NCBI GenBank assembly: GCA_021324675.1
Contig: JAJPIR010000305.1
Location: forward strand, 1 to 34,974
DNA length: 34,974 nucleotides
Direction of reading: 5' to 3'
DNA from: Actinomycetota bacterium
GTDB taxonomy: Bacteria; Actinomycetota; Actinomycetes; Mycobacteriales; Pseudonocardiaceae
Shown here: positions 1 to 8,295 of the stretch, piece by piece
How positions within the stretch are numbered: position 1 is the stretch's first letter
Layout of the letters: each line of letters begins with the position of its first letter
Program-made: the position numbers and the translations under genes
Notes under the pieces: generated by a model
The model's input: only the letters and a program-made list of their open reading frames with translations
Databases searched by the model: none
What the model was told of the DNA's origin: nothing

Positions 1-553
1 AACGGCAGCTTGGAGGAAGTCGACCAAGAAAGCAAGCGAGCGACACCCGGCGACGGAGCGTGGTGTCGCCTTGCGTCTCCACGCCCGTTGCTGACCGGGT
101 GGACCCCTAACTTACCCCCTCCCGCACCGGATCACCCGAGTTCTTATGATCTTCTCAGGTTTTTCTCAGGCTTCTGACCTGCATCAATAGCAGCTTGCTC
201 AGAAAGGCTGGTCAGCGCGACGGGATGCCGTGTGCCCGGTTCGACGCCTGGAGGACGCCCGGAGGGGCCCTCGATCCAGTTGCAGAGCGTGACCATCACA
301 GTGTGTAATACGTTGGTAACGTACCGCTGTCGGGTGTTATTTCGACCTTTTCGCCACCGCTGGTTATGCATTCACTCGAGTGGGTGGAGATTGGCTCATT
401 CACCCGGAATAGCCGTCAGCGGAGGTCACACACGCGGTGAAACACACGGTGATCGGCGCGCCGAAGTGCGCACGGAGACGTGCAACGCGGGATAAACGTC
501 GGCAAGGGCCCTGAGAGAACTGCGATGCAGAAGCGATACAGCCGCTGCCCGGC
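1..553. other. Left-edge region, no gene recognised
   Basis: No reading frame here has a convincing start, ribosome site and family resemblance. Frames entering from the left edge close within about 180 bases and resemble nothing I know; one could be the tail of a gene outside the window. A short inverted repeat lies at 309-323 (TACGTT, 3-base loop, AACGTA) in an AT-richer patch and could be a regulator site, but no gene start is attached to it. The membrane-protein gene that follows ends at 554 on the other strand. Confidence 0.4.
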
Positions 554-871
554 TCAGGTAAGCCGTTGCAGCAGACGCACCACAATCCAGGTAACGACGA
601 GCCAGAACGCGGCGGCAAGGCCGTAGTTGACGACTACTCCGGTCCTGGCGTCGGCAGGGGTGAACAAGCCTCGAAAACCTATTTGCAGGCGGTCTGCCCA
701 CGAAGCGACGAGCTTCGTGATCGCATTGGCGGGGTTCGCGTCACCTAACGTCAGCACCACGTGCGCCACCAGGATCAGCACGGCGAGACCGCCAACGATG
801 CGGACCACTGTGGCGAGTACTGCGGCGATCCGGTGGCGCGTCGCGCGCACCGACGTGCGGCTGGAGCCCAT
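554..871 (-). CDS. Small hypothetical membrane protein
   Basis: The 105-aa product has two clear hydrophobic segments, about residues 14-40 and 83-103. They are separated by a hydrophilic stretch of some 40 residues with a short aromatic/basic patch (RLQIGFRGLF). The N-terminus is Arg-rich (residues 5-13), which favours an inside orientation. I recognise no catalytic motif. The gene runs divergently from leuA, with the tandem repeat and the leuA leader between them. The ATG at 871 lacks a strong Shine-Dalgarno, so the start is uncertain. The real-gene call rests on hydrophobic patterning and frame length; function is unknown. Confidence 0.6.
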   Translation of the reverse strand: MGSSRTSVRATRHRIAAVLATVVRIVGGLAVLILVAHVVLTLGDANPANAITKLVASWADRLQIGFRGLFTPADARTGVVVNYGLAAAFWLVVTWIVVRLLQRLT

Positions 872-952
872 GCCGGAGAGTCTGCCACGAGCGTCTCGGC
901 GCCTGCAGCCGCACTACCTGTGACGCCCCGTGACGTTCCTGAGACGTCCTGT

Positions 953-1041
953 CCAGGTCATAGTGATCCTCCAGGTCATAGTGATCCTCCAGGTCGTAGT
1001 GGTCTCCAGGTCGTCATAGTGGTCCTCCAGGTCGTCGTGGG
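953..1041. repeat. Imperfect tandem repeat upstream of leuA
   Basis: Four and a half units each begin CCAGGTC. Two identical 18-bp units (953-970, 971-988) are followed by a 17-bp unit (989-1005), a 21-bp unit (1006-1026) and a partial unit (1027-1041). The later units differ by A-to-G changes and small indels. The array lies in the divergent gap between the membrane-protein gene and leuA, about 35 bases upstream of the presumed leuA promoter. No hairpin or known operator is evident. The changing unit length suggests slippage and a locus that may vary between strains. Confidence 0.8.
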
Positions 1042-1077
1042 TGCGGCACTGACGTCTCTCACGATCCGGGAGACCGG

Positions 1078-1108
1078 TTGCGTACTGGGCGGTCGTCCCG
1101 GCTACGGT
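1078..1108 (+). promoter_or_regulatory. Probable promoter of the leuA leader transcript
   Basis: A TTGCGT hexamer (1078-1083) and a TACGGT hexamer (1103-1108) are 19 bases apart. The TACGGT box ends six bases before the GTG at 1115. That is the distance expected if transcription starts at or next to the leader-peptide start codon, giving a leaderless mRNA, which is common in actinobacteria. The -35 match and spacing are only moderate; the -10 position relative to the leader ORF is the stronger argument. Confidence 0.45.
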
Positions 1109-1114
1109 GCTCGC

Positions 1115-1156
1115 GTGGCATGCGCCCTCCTGCTTCGCTGCCGCGACGGGGTCTGA
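1115..1156 (+). CDS. leuL: Leucine leader peptide upstream of leuA
   Basis: This 13-codon ORF (GTG start, TGA stop) encodes M-A-C-A-L-L-L-R-C-R-D-G-V. It has three consecutive leucine codons, CTC, CTG and CTT, at 1127-1135. The codons just after the leucines form the 5' arm of a strong hairpin (1141-1179), so a ribosome stalled on the leucine codons would sit directly against that structure. This is the layout of ribosome-mediated attenuation. Leucine-codon leaders before leuA have been proposed for actinobacteria from comparative genomics. The -10-like box six bases upstream suggests leaderless translation. The ORF is short and untested, but codon content, hairpin and position before leuA agree. 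Confidence 0.7.
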   Translation: MACALLLRCRDGV

Positions 1157-1216
1157 CAACGACCGGCCCCCCGTCGCGGAGTTGCCCGCGCGCATCTGCC
1201 GGTCGGATTCTCCGAC
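1141..1216 (+). promoter_or_regulatory. leuA leader RNA structure (attenuator)
   Basis: A perfect 11-bp stem pairs 1141-1151 with 1169-1179 across a 17-base loop. Its left arm overlaps the last codons of the leader peptide. A second small hairpin (GTCGGA, TTC loop, TCCGAC) lies at 1202-1216. No run of U follows, so the control may be by Rho, by a pseudoknot or on translation rather than by a classic intrinsic terminator. How the two structures switch cannot be settled by eye. Confidence 0.6.
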
Positions 1217-1232
1217 TAGCCAAGGGCCGTAA

Positions 1233-3083
<1,851 letters not shown>

Positions 3084-3092
3084 CAAACACAT

Positions 3093-3131
3093 CGGGGTGT
3101 AACAGTAAGTAAGACTTACCGTTACACCCCG
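3093..3131. terminator. Bidirectional terminator-like hairpin
   Basis: A 17-bp inverted repeat (3093-3109 with 3115-3131, one mismatch, 5-base loop) lies ten bases after the leuA stop. It also sits ten bases before the end of the convergent DUF397 gene. Position and strength fit a terminator serving both strands; it lacks a long U tract. Confidence 0.75.
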
Positions 3132-3141
3132 ACAAACAGCG

Positions 3142-3345
3142 TCAAAGATCGAACTCGTCGTTCTTCACAGAGGAAACGAAATAAACCCACTCCCGTTTGC
3201 CGAACGCGAGCGGTTCACGGGTGCGGTCTGTGCTATCCCGCACGGCCCCTCCGCCGTCGGGAAGCAATGCCACCTCAACACAACCTCCCTGAGAACACCG
3301 GCTGCTCCTGCGAAATAGCAGTTCACTGCGGAGCGCGTCGGCCAT
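3142..3345 (-). CDS. DUF397 protein (first copy)
   Basis: The 67-aa product carries the DUF397 pattern: an RRSS start, a CVEVALLPDGG centre, VRDSTDRTREPLAF, and an EWVYFVSSVKNDEFDL tail. DUF397 proteins are small actinobacterial partners of XRE/DUF5753 regulators, as in the WhiJ-type and abaA-type loci of Streptomyces. Their biochemical role is poorly defined, and antitoxin-like or anti-regulator roles have been suggested. The ATG at 3345 follows a GAGGGAG ribosome site. The gene lies 77 bases downstream of the second DUF397 gene on the same strand and shares most residues with it, which suggests duplication. Confidence 0.85.
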   Translation of the reverse strand: MADALRSELLFRRSSRCSQGGCVEVALLPDGGGAVRDSTDRTREPLAFGKREWVYFVSSVKNDEFDL

Positions 3346-3422
3346 CTGAGCTCCCTCGCCTCGGCGGCCATGCCTGCTTGACCAGGGTAGCTGACGGGTT
3401 TCGAACTCAGAGACTGATCAAC

Positions 3423-3680
3423 TCAGCCGGACGCTGGCGACGTCTGAGGACCGACAGTCGGACTCGGTGAATGCGACGCAAAGTCGAACTCGCCATTTTT
3501 CACGCCGGAGACGAAATCGATCCACTCTTGTCGATCAAACGTGAGCGGCTCACGGGTGCGGTCTTTGGTGTCCCGCACGACAGCACCACCATCGGGCAGG
3601 GGCGCCACCTCCACACATCCCCCTGAACTGCACCGGCTGCTCGTGCGGTATGCCAGCGTGGGGTGGAACGCAACGGTCAC
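3423..3680 (-). CDS. DUF397 protein (second copy)
   Basis: The 85-aa product shares the SSRCS-GGCVEVA-LPDGG, VRD-DRTREPL-F and EW-FVS-VKN-EFDF blocks with its neighbour. It adds a short N-terminus and a 15-residue Ser/Pro-rich tail. The GTG at 3680 follows an AAGGAAGG ribosome site. The start is 18 bases after the stop of the XRE regulator gene, so the two are almost certainly cotranscribed. The pairing with a DUF5753-type regulator is the usual context of this family. The specific function is unknown. Confidence 0.85.
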   Translation of the reverse strand: MTVAFHPTLAYRTSSRCSSGGCVEVAPLPDGGAVVRDTKDRTREPLTFDRQEWIDFVSGVKNGEFDFASHSPSPTVGPQTSPASG

Positions 3681-3698
3681 TTGGTTCCTTCCTTTTCC

Positions 3699-4583
3699 TC
3701 AGTGATCCGGCAGAGCCGCAGTGATAAATGCCACGGACTCCTCAGCAGTCATTGACATGTCAACCAACTCATCGAACATACGTTCGTAGACCTCGACATC
3801 GTGTTCTTTTTCGAGGTAAAGATCACCCAGATGGCCCTCGACATACACAAGATCGTTGTCGTCGGAACCAGGGAAAGTTAGCACCCCGAAGGGACCTGTC
3901 GTCGCCGGGTGTGTCCCGACACTGAAGGGAAGCACTTGGATAGTGATGTTCGAACGTTGTGCGTCGTCGACCAACCTCTTCAACTGCGTTCGCATCACCT
4001 GCTTTCCCCCCACCACACGGTGCAAGGCACCTTCGTCAAGTATCAGGTGGACTCTTAATGGGTCCTCGTCAACGTAAAGCCGATCCTGCCGTCGCATCCG
4101 CAGTTCAACGAGGCGGTCAGTGGCGTCAGAGTCCGCAGTGGATAGTGTCGTCAAGACCGCGCGGGCGTAGTCTGCGGTTTGCAGCAGGCCGTGCACGACG
4201 GTGATCTCGAAAGCATGTACCTCGCTGGCGTCCTGTTCCAGAGCAACGTATCGACTGAAGTTGTCTGGCAGTAGTGGATCTTCAGGATCTGGGGCCAGGA
4301 CGTCAGAAAAGTTGTGCCACCAACCCTGGCGCTGCCCGTCCCGCACCCAGCGCATCAACCGGTCTCGATAGGCTTGGTCAGTGACGCCGTAGCGGTCAAG
4401 TAGGTCACGAACATCGCGACCTTTAGGGATGCCTTGGCCGGTCTCCAGCCTGCTGACCTTGGACACCGAACACTCGAGTTCTTTGGCTACCTCTTCGATG
4501 GTGAGTCCAGCCTGATCACGGAGCGCGCGAAGTTCGGCACCAAGCCGGCGCCGGGGCACCACTGGACCACGTACTGGGGACAT
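3699..4583 (-). CDS. XRE-family regulator with DUF5753 domain
   Basis: The 294-aa DNA-binding protein has an N-terminal helix-turn-helix around residues 15-70 (LGAELRALRDQAGLTIEEVA then VSKVSRLETGQ). The rest matches the DUF5753 ligand/partner domain: LEQDASEVHAFEITVVHGLLQTADYARAVL, an LILDEGALHRVVGG segment and FGVLTFPGSDDNDLVYVEG. The ATG at 4583 is preferred because GGTGGAGG lies seven bases upstream; an in-frame ATG at 4631 lacks one. Relatives act with DUF397 partners in development and antibiotic regulation in Streptomyces. It heads a transcript with the two DUF397 genes and faces the duplicated small-ORF cassettes, whose upstream palindromes are candidate operators. Confidence 0.9.
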   Translation of the reverse strand: MSPVRGPVVPRRRLGAELRALRDQAGLTIEEVAKELECSVSKVSRLETGQGIPKGRDVRDLLDRYGVTDQAYRDRLMRWVRDGQRQGWWHNFSDVLAPDPEDPLLPDNFSRYVALEQDASEVHAFEITVVHGLLQTADYARAVLTTLSTADSDATDRLVELRMRRQDRLYVDEDPLRVHLILDEGALHRVVGGKQVMRTQLKRLVDDAQRSNITIQVLPFSVGTHPATTGPFGVLTFPGSDDNDLVYVEGHLGDLYLEKEHDVEVYERMFDELVDMSMTAEESVAFITAALPDH

Positions 4584-4697
4584 CACGCGCCTCCACCTTC
4601 CGGCGACTTGGCCTGCGAGCAGGATGTCCAACCACGCACAGACCCGAAAGACGACACGCTACTCCTGTTCGGTGAATCGCATGAGTATTTTGTTTTT

Positions 4698-4707
4698 TGC
4701 AATTGCA
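4698..4707. promoter_or_regulatory. Palindrome TGCAATTGCA, copy 1
   Basis: This perfect 10-bp palindrome lies in the AT-rich gap between the XRE gene and the first small-ORF cassette, 128 bases upstream of its ATG. The same 10-mer recurs at 5244-5253 before the second cassette. It is a candidate operator, possibly for the adjacent XRE protein; binding is inferred only from the recurrence and position. Confidence 0.5.
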
Positions 4708-4834
4708 TAACGCTGTTGCCTACTGCATCCTAACGACGAGCTTGCACACCAGCTAAGCCCGGGTCTGCGTCGCTCCCCCACCCCCAGCTTGCGTCCGCGG
4801 CCCGACCATCGACCAAGGGAAAGGGGCGGCCGTC

Positions 4835-4939
4835 ATGTCGGCATCTCACCGGAGCGCGACACGCTTCCCCGAGGCCGAGCGAGTGGGCCACGGTCAGGAA
4901 ACGCAACGTCGTGGCGGGTCGCACCGCAGTGCACGGTGA
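4835..4939 (+). CDS. 34-aa micro-ORF, cassette 1 upstream gene
   Basis: The product is a 34-aa basic peptide beginning MSASHRSATRFPEA and ending in an Arg/His-rich RRGGSHRSAR. A purine-rich AAGGGAAAGGGG ribosome site ends nine bases before the ATG. The stop TGA overlaps the GTG start of the next gene as GTGA, the classic form of translational coupling. A homologous ORF at 5356 keeps the first 14 residues except one, keeps RRGG-HR near the end, and has the same ribosome site and the same overlap. Conservation in two adjacent copies is the main evidence that it is translated. I recognise no family. It could serve as a coupling leader or as a functional peptide. Confidence 0.65.
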   Translation: MSASHRSATRFPEAERVGHGQETQRRGGSHRSAR

Positions 4940-5202
4940 CCATCCAGGCTCTCGGCCTGATCCTGCTGGGCTGCCTGTTCGTCGGGATGTTGCTCGGGAC
5001 GACGTTCACCGTCCAAGCCATCCGGCCCGAGTTTCGGCGGCAAGCCGAGGAACGGCGCAGGCTCGATGCCGAGTGGCGGGTGATTCGGCAGGTACAGCAG
5101 GTGGTCCAGCCCAGGTGGTGTCCGCGTTGCGGGCATCTGATGGCGCAGGCAGCTTCGTACGCCGCAGTGGAACCAGTAGAGGAGGAGACGGATGATGACT
5201 GA
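4936..5202 (+). CDS. Membrane-anchored CxxC protein, cassette 1
   Basis: From the coupled GTG at 4936 the product is 88 aa. It has one membrane helix at about residues 4-29 (ALGLILLGCLFVGMLLGTTFTV), then a charged helical stretch (RRQAEERRRLDAEWRVIRQV), a CPRCG pair near residues 63-67, and an acidic tail EEETDDD. With only one CxxC, a complete zinc ribbon would need two molecules or other ligands. The open frame extends upstream to 4789, but the coupled start is preferred because the upstream part overlaps the micro-ORF in another frame. Its paralogue is the second gene of cassette 2. Function is unknown. Confidence 0.7.
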   Translation: MTIQALGLILLGCLFVGMLLGTTFTVQAIRPEFRRQAEERRRLDAEWRVIRQVQQVVQPRWCPRCGHLMAQAASYAAVEPVEEETDDD

Positions 5203-5243
5203 TGGCGCCGGCGGCCGCTAGCCTGCCCGGCTGAAGATGTGGG

Positions 5244-5253
5244 TGCAATTGCA
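5244..5253. promoter_or_regulatory. Palindrome TGCAATTGCA, copy 2
   Basis: This is the same 10-bp palindrome as at 4698. Here it extends to 12 bp (GTGCAATTGCAC, 5243-5254), 102 bases before the cassette 2 ATG. A TACACT -10-like box follows at 5265-5270. It is a candidate operator shared by the two cassettes. Confidence 0.5.
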
Positions 5254-5355
5254 CAGGGTGCTTTTACACTAGCTCGGGTATGGTCCCACCGGGCTGCCTC
5301 TACCCCAGGCACGTCCACCGAGCCAAGCACCGACCACGGGAAGGGGCATGCGGTT

Positions 5356-5451
5356 ATGTCGACCTCTCACCGGAGCGCGACACGCTTCCCCGAGGCACAC
5401 AACAGCCAGGGAATGCACCGTCGCGGCGGCAGGCACCGCCGAGCATGGTGA
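5356..5451 (+). CDS. 31-aa micro-ORF, cassette 2 upstream gene
   Basis: The 31-aa product begins MSTSHRSATRFPEA and continues through HRRGGRHRRAW. It is a close paralogue of the 34-aa ORF at 4835, with a matching GGGAAGGGG ribosome site upstream. Its TGA overlaps the start of the downstream gene (ATGGTGA). The nucleotide match in the first 14 codons includes both silent and non-silent differences, so the copies are not a very recent exact duplication. The Arg/His-rich C-terminus could bind nucleic acid or membrane phospholipid, but no function can be assigned. Confidence 0.65.
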   Translation: MSTSHRSATRFPEAHNSQGMHRRGGRHRRAW

Positions 5452-5687
5452 CCATGGCGGTAGTCGCTGCGGTCCTCCTGGTCTGCATCGGGGCGCTGCT
5501 TGGAGCCACCTGGAGCCGCCGGCTCTTAGAACGACGGCTTCACCAGGAGGCTGACCAGCAAGCCGAGGAACGTCGCATGCTGGCGAAGGAGTGGGCGGCG
5601 ATCCACCAGCGGCGAGGCGAGTGCCCCCGGTGCAGCGATCCGCTGCCAGGACCCCGCCGGATCACGTCGCGGACCGTATCCGACTGA
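5445..5687 (+). CDS. Membrane-anchored CxxC protein, cassette 2
   Basis: From the ATG at 5445 the product is 80 aa; a GTG at 5448 matches the start used in cassette 1. It has one membrane helix at about residues 4-25 (MAVVAAVLLVCIGALLGATW), a charged helix containing QAEERRMLAKEWAAI, and CPRC near residues 61-64. The layout and the QAEERR-L--EW-AI core match the first copy, but the acidic tail is replaced by a basic one. It is coupled to the preceding micro-ORF and converges on recR. A CxxC pair on a membrane anchor could bind metal or exchange disulfides; this is inference. Confidence 0.7.
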   Translation: MVTMAVVAAVLLVCIGALLGATWSRRLLERRLHQEADQQAEERRMLAKEWAAIHQRRGECPRCSDPLPGPRRITSRTVSD

Positions 5688-5710
5688 GTACCGCAATACC
5701 GTTGCAGCGT

Positions 5711-6306
5711 TCAGACCGCGCGGCGGCCGGACAGCGCGCGGCCTAGCGTTAGCTCGTCAGCGAATTCCAGGTCGCCGCCCATCGGCAACCCGGAGGCCAG
5801 CCTGGTCACCGACAAGCCCGGGAAGTCGCGCAACATCCGTGCCAGATAGGTGGCGGTTGCCTCACCCTCGGTGTTCGGATCTGTCGCAATGATCACTTCG
5901 GTGATGTCGTCGGCGCCGATGCGGGTCAGCAGTTCCCGGATCCGCAGCTGATCCGGGCCTATTCCAGACAGCGGATCCAGCGCTCCACCGAGCACGTGGT
6001 AGCGGCCGGTGAACTCGCGCGTGCGTTCCACCGCGAGCACGTCTTTGGGCTCTTCTACACGCAGACCACTCGCGGCTCACGGCGTGGATCCGCACAGATC
6101 CGGCAGGTCTGCTTCTCCGAGACCGTGCCGCAGATGGCGCAGAACACCACTCCGTCCTTGACCCGCTGCAGGGCCTCCTGCAACCGCGTCACGTCAGCCG
6201 GATCCGCGGCCAGCAGGTAAAAAGCCATCCGCTGCGCACTCTTGGGCCCGACGCCGGGCAGCCGCCCCAACTCGTCGATCAAATCCTGGACGACACCCTC
6301 GTACAC
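5711..6306 (-). pseudogene. recR: RecR recombination protein, frameshifted
   Basis: RecR works with RecO/RecF to load RecA at gaps. Two adjacent frames together make a full-length RecR. The first (GTG 6306 to a TAG ending at 6055) holds the helix-hairpin-helix ([17 protein letters not shown]) and the four-Cys zinc finger (FCAICG, CRIC) and ends VVCV. The second (to 5711) holds the rest of the Toprim domain, with [34 protein letters not shown] and [20 protein letters not shown]. The join at about 6056-6061 lacks one base relative to the VVCVVEEPKDV frame of homologues. The cause is a real mutation, recoding or a sequencing error. An in-frame ATG at 6339 is an alternative start. ybaB lies upstream on the same strand, as in mycobacteria. 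Confidence 0.85.
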
Positions 6307-6340
6307 CAGCCCATCATGCCGCACCCGCCCACCCGGCATC

Positions 6341-6406
6341 CCGCAGTCTGCATCCAGACTGCGGTAAAAGACCCGCGAAAAACAGCAGTCTGCATCCAGA
6401 CTGCTG
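6341..6406. repeat. Two identical-core hairpins between recR and ybaB
   Basis: Two 24-base perfect hairpins occur at 6341-6364 and 6383-6406. Each has a 10-bp stem and a CATC loop, and they share the core GCAGTCTGCATCCAGACTGC. They differ at stem position 2 (C versus A) with the matching change in the other arm (G versus T), so pairing is kept. They lie in the gap between ybaB (minus, upstream) and recR. No U tract follows either hairpin. Confidence 0.85.
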
Positions 6407-6429
6407 GTGATGCCGGTCGGCGCGGGGGG

Positions 6430-6774
6430 TTACATGCCGGGCAGGTTGAAGCCTCCGCTAGGGCCGCCGAGCGCGCTGGCCAGGGGGCCCATTTTCTCCT
6501 GGGTGAGATCTTGCAGGGCGCGATGCGCGTCAAGCATCGCTCCCATCACGAGATCTTGCAGGGTCTCCACGTCGTCGGGGTCGACCACTTTCGGGTCGAT
6601 CGTCACGCTGCGCACCTCTCCGGAACCGGCCAGCGTGACCTTGACCAGATTCCCACCAGCCTGGCCGGTGACCTCGGACTCGGCGAGTTCGGCCTGTGCG
6701 TGCATGAGATCTTGCTGCATCTTCTGAGCCTGCTGCAGGATCATCTGCATGTCAGGCGCTCCACCGGGTTGCAC
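6430..6774 (-). CDS. YbaB/EbfC nucleoid-associated protein
   Basis: This is a small DNA-binding protein of the YbaB/EbfC family, a tweezer-shaped dimer that coats DNA and is usually encoded beside recR. The product is 114 aa from the GTG at 6774, chosen because GGGAGGAG lies just upstream and because mycobacterial homologues start at this QPGG; an ATG at 6789 is less likely. Visible family features are the N-terminal helix [21 protein letters not shown], the strand motif [22 protein letters not shown] and [21 protein letters not shown]. The tail is Gly/Pro-rich. It probably shares a transcript with recR. Confidence 0.93.
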   Translation of the reverse strand: MQPGGAPDMQMILQQAQKMQQDLMHAQAELAESEVTGQAGGNLVKVTLAGSGEVRSVTIDPKVVDPDDVETLQDLVMGAMLDAHRALQDLTQEKMGPLASALGGPSGGFNLPGM

Positions 6775-6885
6775 CGCGGCTCCTCCCATCGCTTCCGGGC
6801 CGCGCGAGGTAGCGGCCCGTGCGGCACAGGGTAGCCACTCAGAGCTCGATGAAACTGGTGCGGTAGGGCCTCACTTGGTCGTAGC

Positions 6886-8295
6886 GTGGTGCCCGTGCAG
6901 CTAACGAGGGCGCATCACACCCATCACGAAGCTGTACAGCGGCTGCAGGCCAGCTACCGAGCGATCCCTGCTGGGTCACCGGTACGGCTGGCCAAGCGAA
7001 CCTCGAACCTGTTCCGGCCGCGCGCGTCGACGGGTCAACCGGGCCTGGACGTGTCGGGATTGACCGGCGTGCTCGAGGTAGATCCCGCCAGCCGCACCGC
7101 CGAGGTCGCCGGGATGTGCACCTACGAGGATCTCGTCGCGGCGACGCTGCCTCATGGGCTGACCCCGCTGGTGGTCCCCCAATTGAAGACAATCACCCTG
7201 GGTGGCGCGGTCAGCGGGCTGGGCATCGAGGCGGCGTCGTTTCGTAACGGCCTGCCGCACGAGTCGGTCCTGGAACTTGACGTGCTCACCGGCACCGGGG
7301 AGATCGTCACGGCCAGCCCCGGCAATGACCACGCCCAGCTGTTCGCCGGGTTCCCCAATTCCTACGGCACCCTGGGCTACGCCACCCGGTTGCGCATCGA
7401 GCTGGAACCGGTGCGCTCGCACGTGGCGCTGCGGCACGTGCGGTTCGACGACCTCGACGAGCTGAGTGCCGCAGTGGCGCAGATCATGCAGACCCGGGAG
7501 TGGGACGGCGAGGACGTTGACTACCTCGACGGCGTGATGTTCTCCGCCGCCGAGTCCTATCTGACGCTGGGGCGGCGCGTGGACTACGCCGTCGGCGGAG
7601 CCGACAATCCGACCACCGGCCCGGCCAGCGACTACACCGGCATGCAGGTCTACTACCGGTCCATCCAGCAGCGCCGCCGCGATGTGCTGACCACGCACGA
7701 CTACCTGTGGCGCTGGGATACCGACTGGTTCTGGTGCTCCGGCGGCTTGGGAGCCCAGCACCCGGTGATCCGTGCTCTGTGGCCGGCCAAGCTGCGCCGC
7801 AGTGACGTCTACTGGAAGATCGTCGCGCTGGCTAACCGGTTCGATCTGGAGAACCGCTTCGAACAATGGCGCGGCCGCCCGCGCCGGGAACGGGTGATCC
7901 AGGACGTCGAGATCCCCCTGGAGCGCACCGCGGAATTCCTGCGCTGGTTCCTGGCACACGTCCCGATCGAGCCGGTGTGGCTGTGCCCGCTGCGCCTGCG
8001 TGGCAGGCGTTCGTGGCCGCTGTACCCGCTGAAGCCCGGACAGAATTACGTGAACGTGGGGTTCTGGTCCAGCGTGCCGATTGCCCCGGGTGGCACCGGG
8101 AGCGAGACCAACCGGGCGATCGAGCAGCAGGTCGACGTGGTGGGCGGACATAAGTCGCTGTACTCGGAATCGTTCTACTCGCGCGCCGAGTTCGACGTCC
8201 GTTACAGCGGCGAGCATTATGCGCTGCTCAAGCAGCGTTATGACCCGGACCGGCGGCTGCTGGACCTCTACTCGAAGGCGGTGCGACGTCGATGA
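6886..8295 (+). CDS. tmsA: FAD-binding 10-methylene fatty acid reductase
   Basis: The protein resembles mycobacterial Rv3719 and the TmsA/BfaA enzymes, which reduce the 10-methylene acyl intermediate to the 10-methyl (tuberculostearic-type) chain. The 469-aa product has an N-terminal FAD-binding type 4 domain: LDVSGLTGVLEVDPASRTAEV, TPLVVPQLKTITLGGAVSGLGIEAAS and FPNSYGTLGYATRLRIELEP. A long C-terminal substrate domain follows, as in DHCR24-like sterol reductases. The call rests on these motifs and on the tmsB gene, whose ATG overlaps this stop by four bases (ATGA). The GTG at 6886 has no good ribosome site; a GTG at 6895 with TAGCGT just upstream could be a leaderless start. Confidence 0.88.
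   Translation: MVPVQLTRAHHTHHEAVQRLQASYRAIPAGSPVRLAKRTSNLFRPRASTGQPGLDVSGLTGVLEVDPASRTAEVAGMCTYEDLVAATLPHGLTPLVVPQLKTITLGGAVSGLGIEAASFRNGLPHESVLELDVLTGTGEIVTASPGNDHAQLFAGFPNSYGTLGYATRLRIELEPVRSHVALRHVRFDDLDELSAAVAQIMQTREWDGEDVDYLDGVMFSAAESYLTLGRRVDYAVGGADNPTTGPASDYTGMQVYYRSIQQRRRDVLTTHDYLWRWDTDWFWCSGGLGAQHPVIRALWPAKLRRSDVYWKIVALANRFDLENRFEQWRGRPRRERVIQDVEIPLERTAEFLRWFLAHVPIEPVWLCPLRLRGRRSWPLYPLKPGQNYVNVGFWSSVPIAPGGTGSETNRAIEQQVDVVGGHKSLYSESFYSRAEFDVRYSGEHYALLKQRYDPDRRLLDLYSKAVRRR

Noticed and set aside
6976-8217. 413-codon minus-strand ORF
   Set aside because: It is fully antisense to tmsA, whose motifs are clear, and the translation shows no family resemblance.
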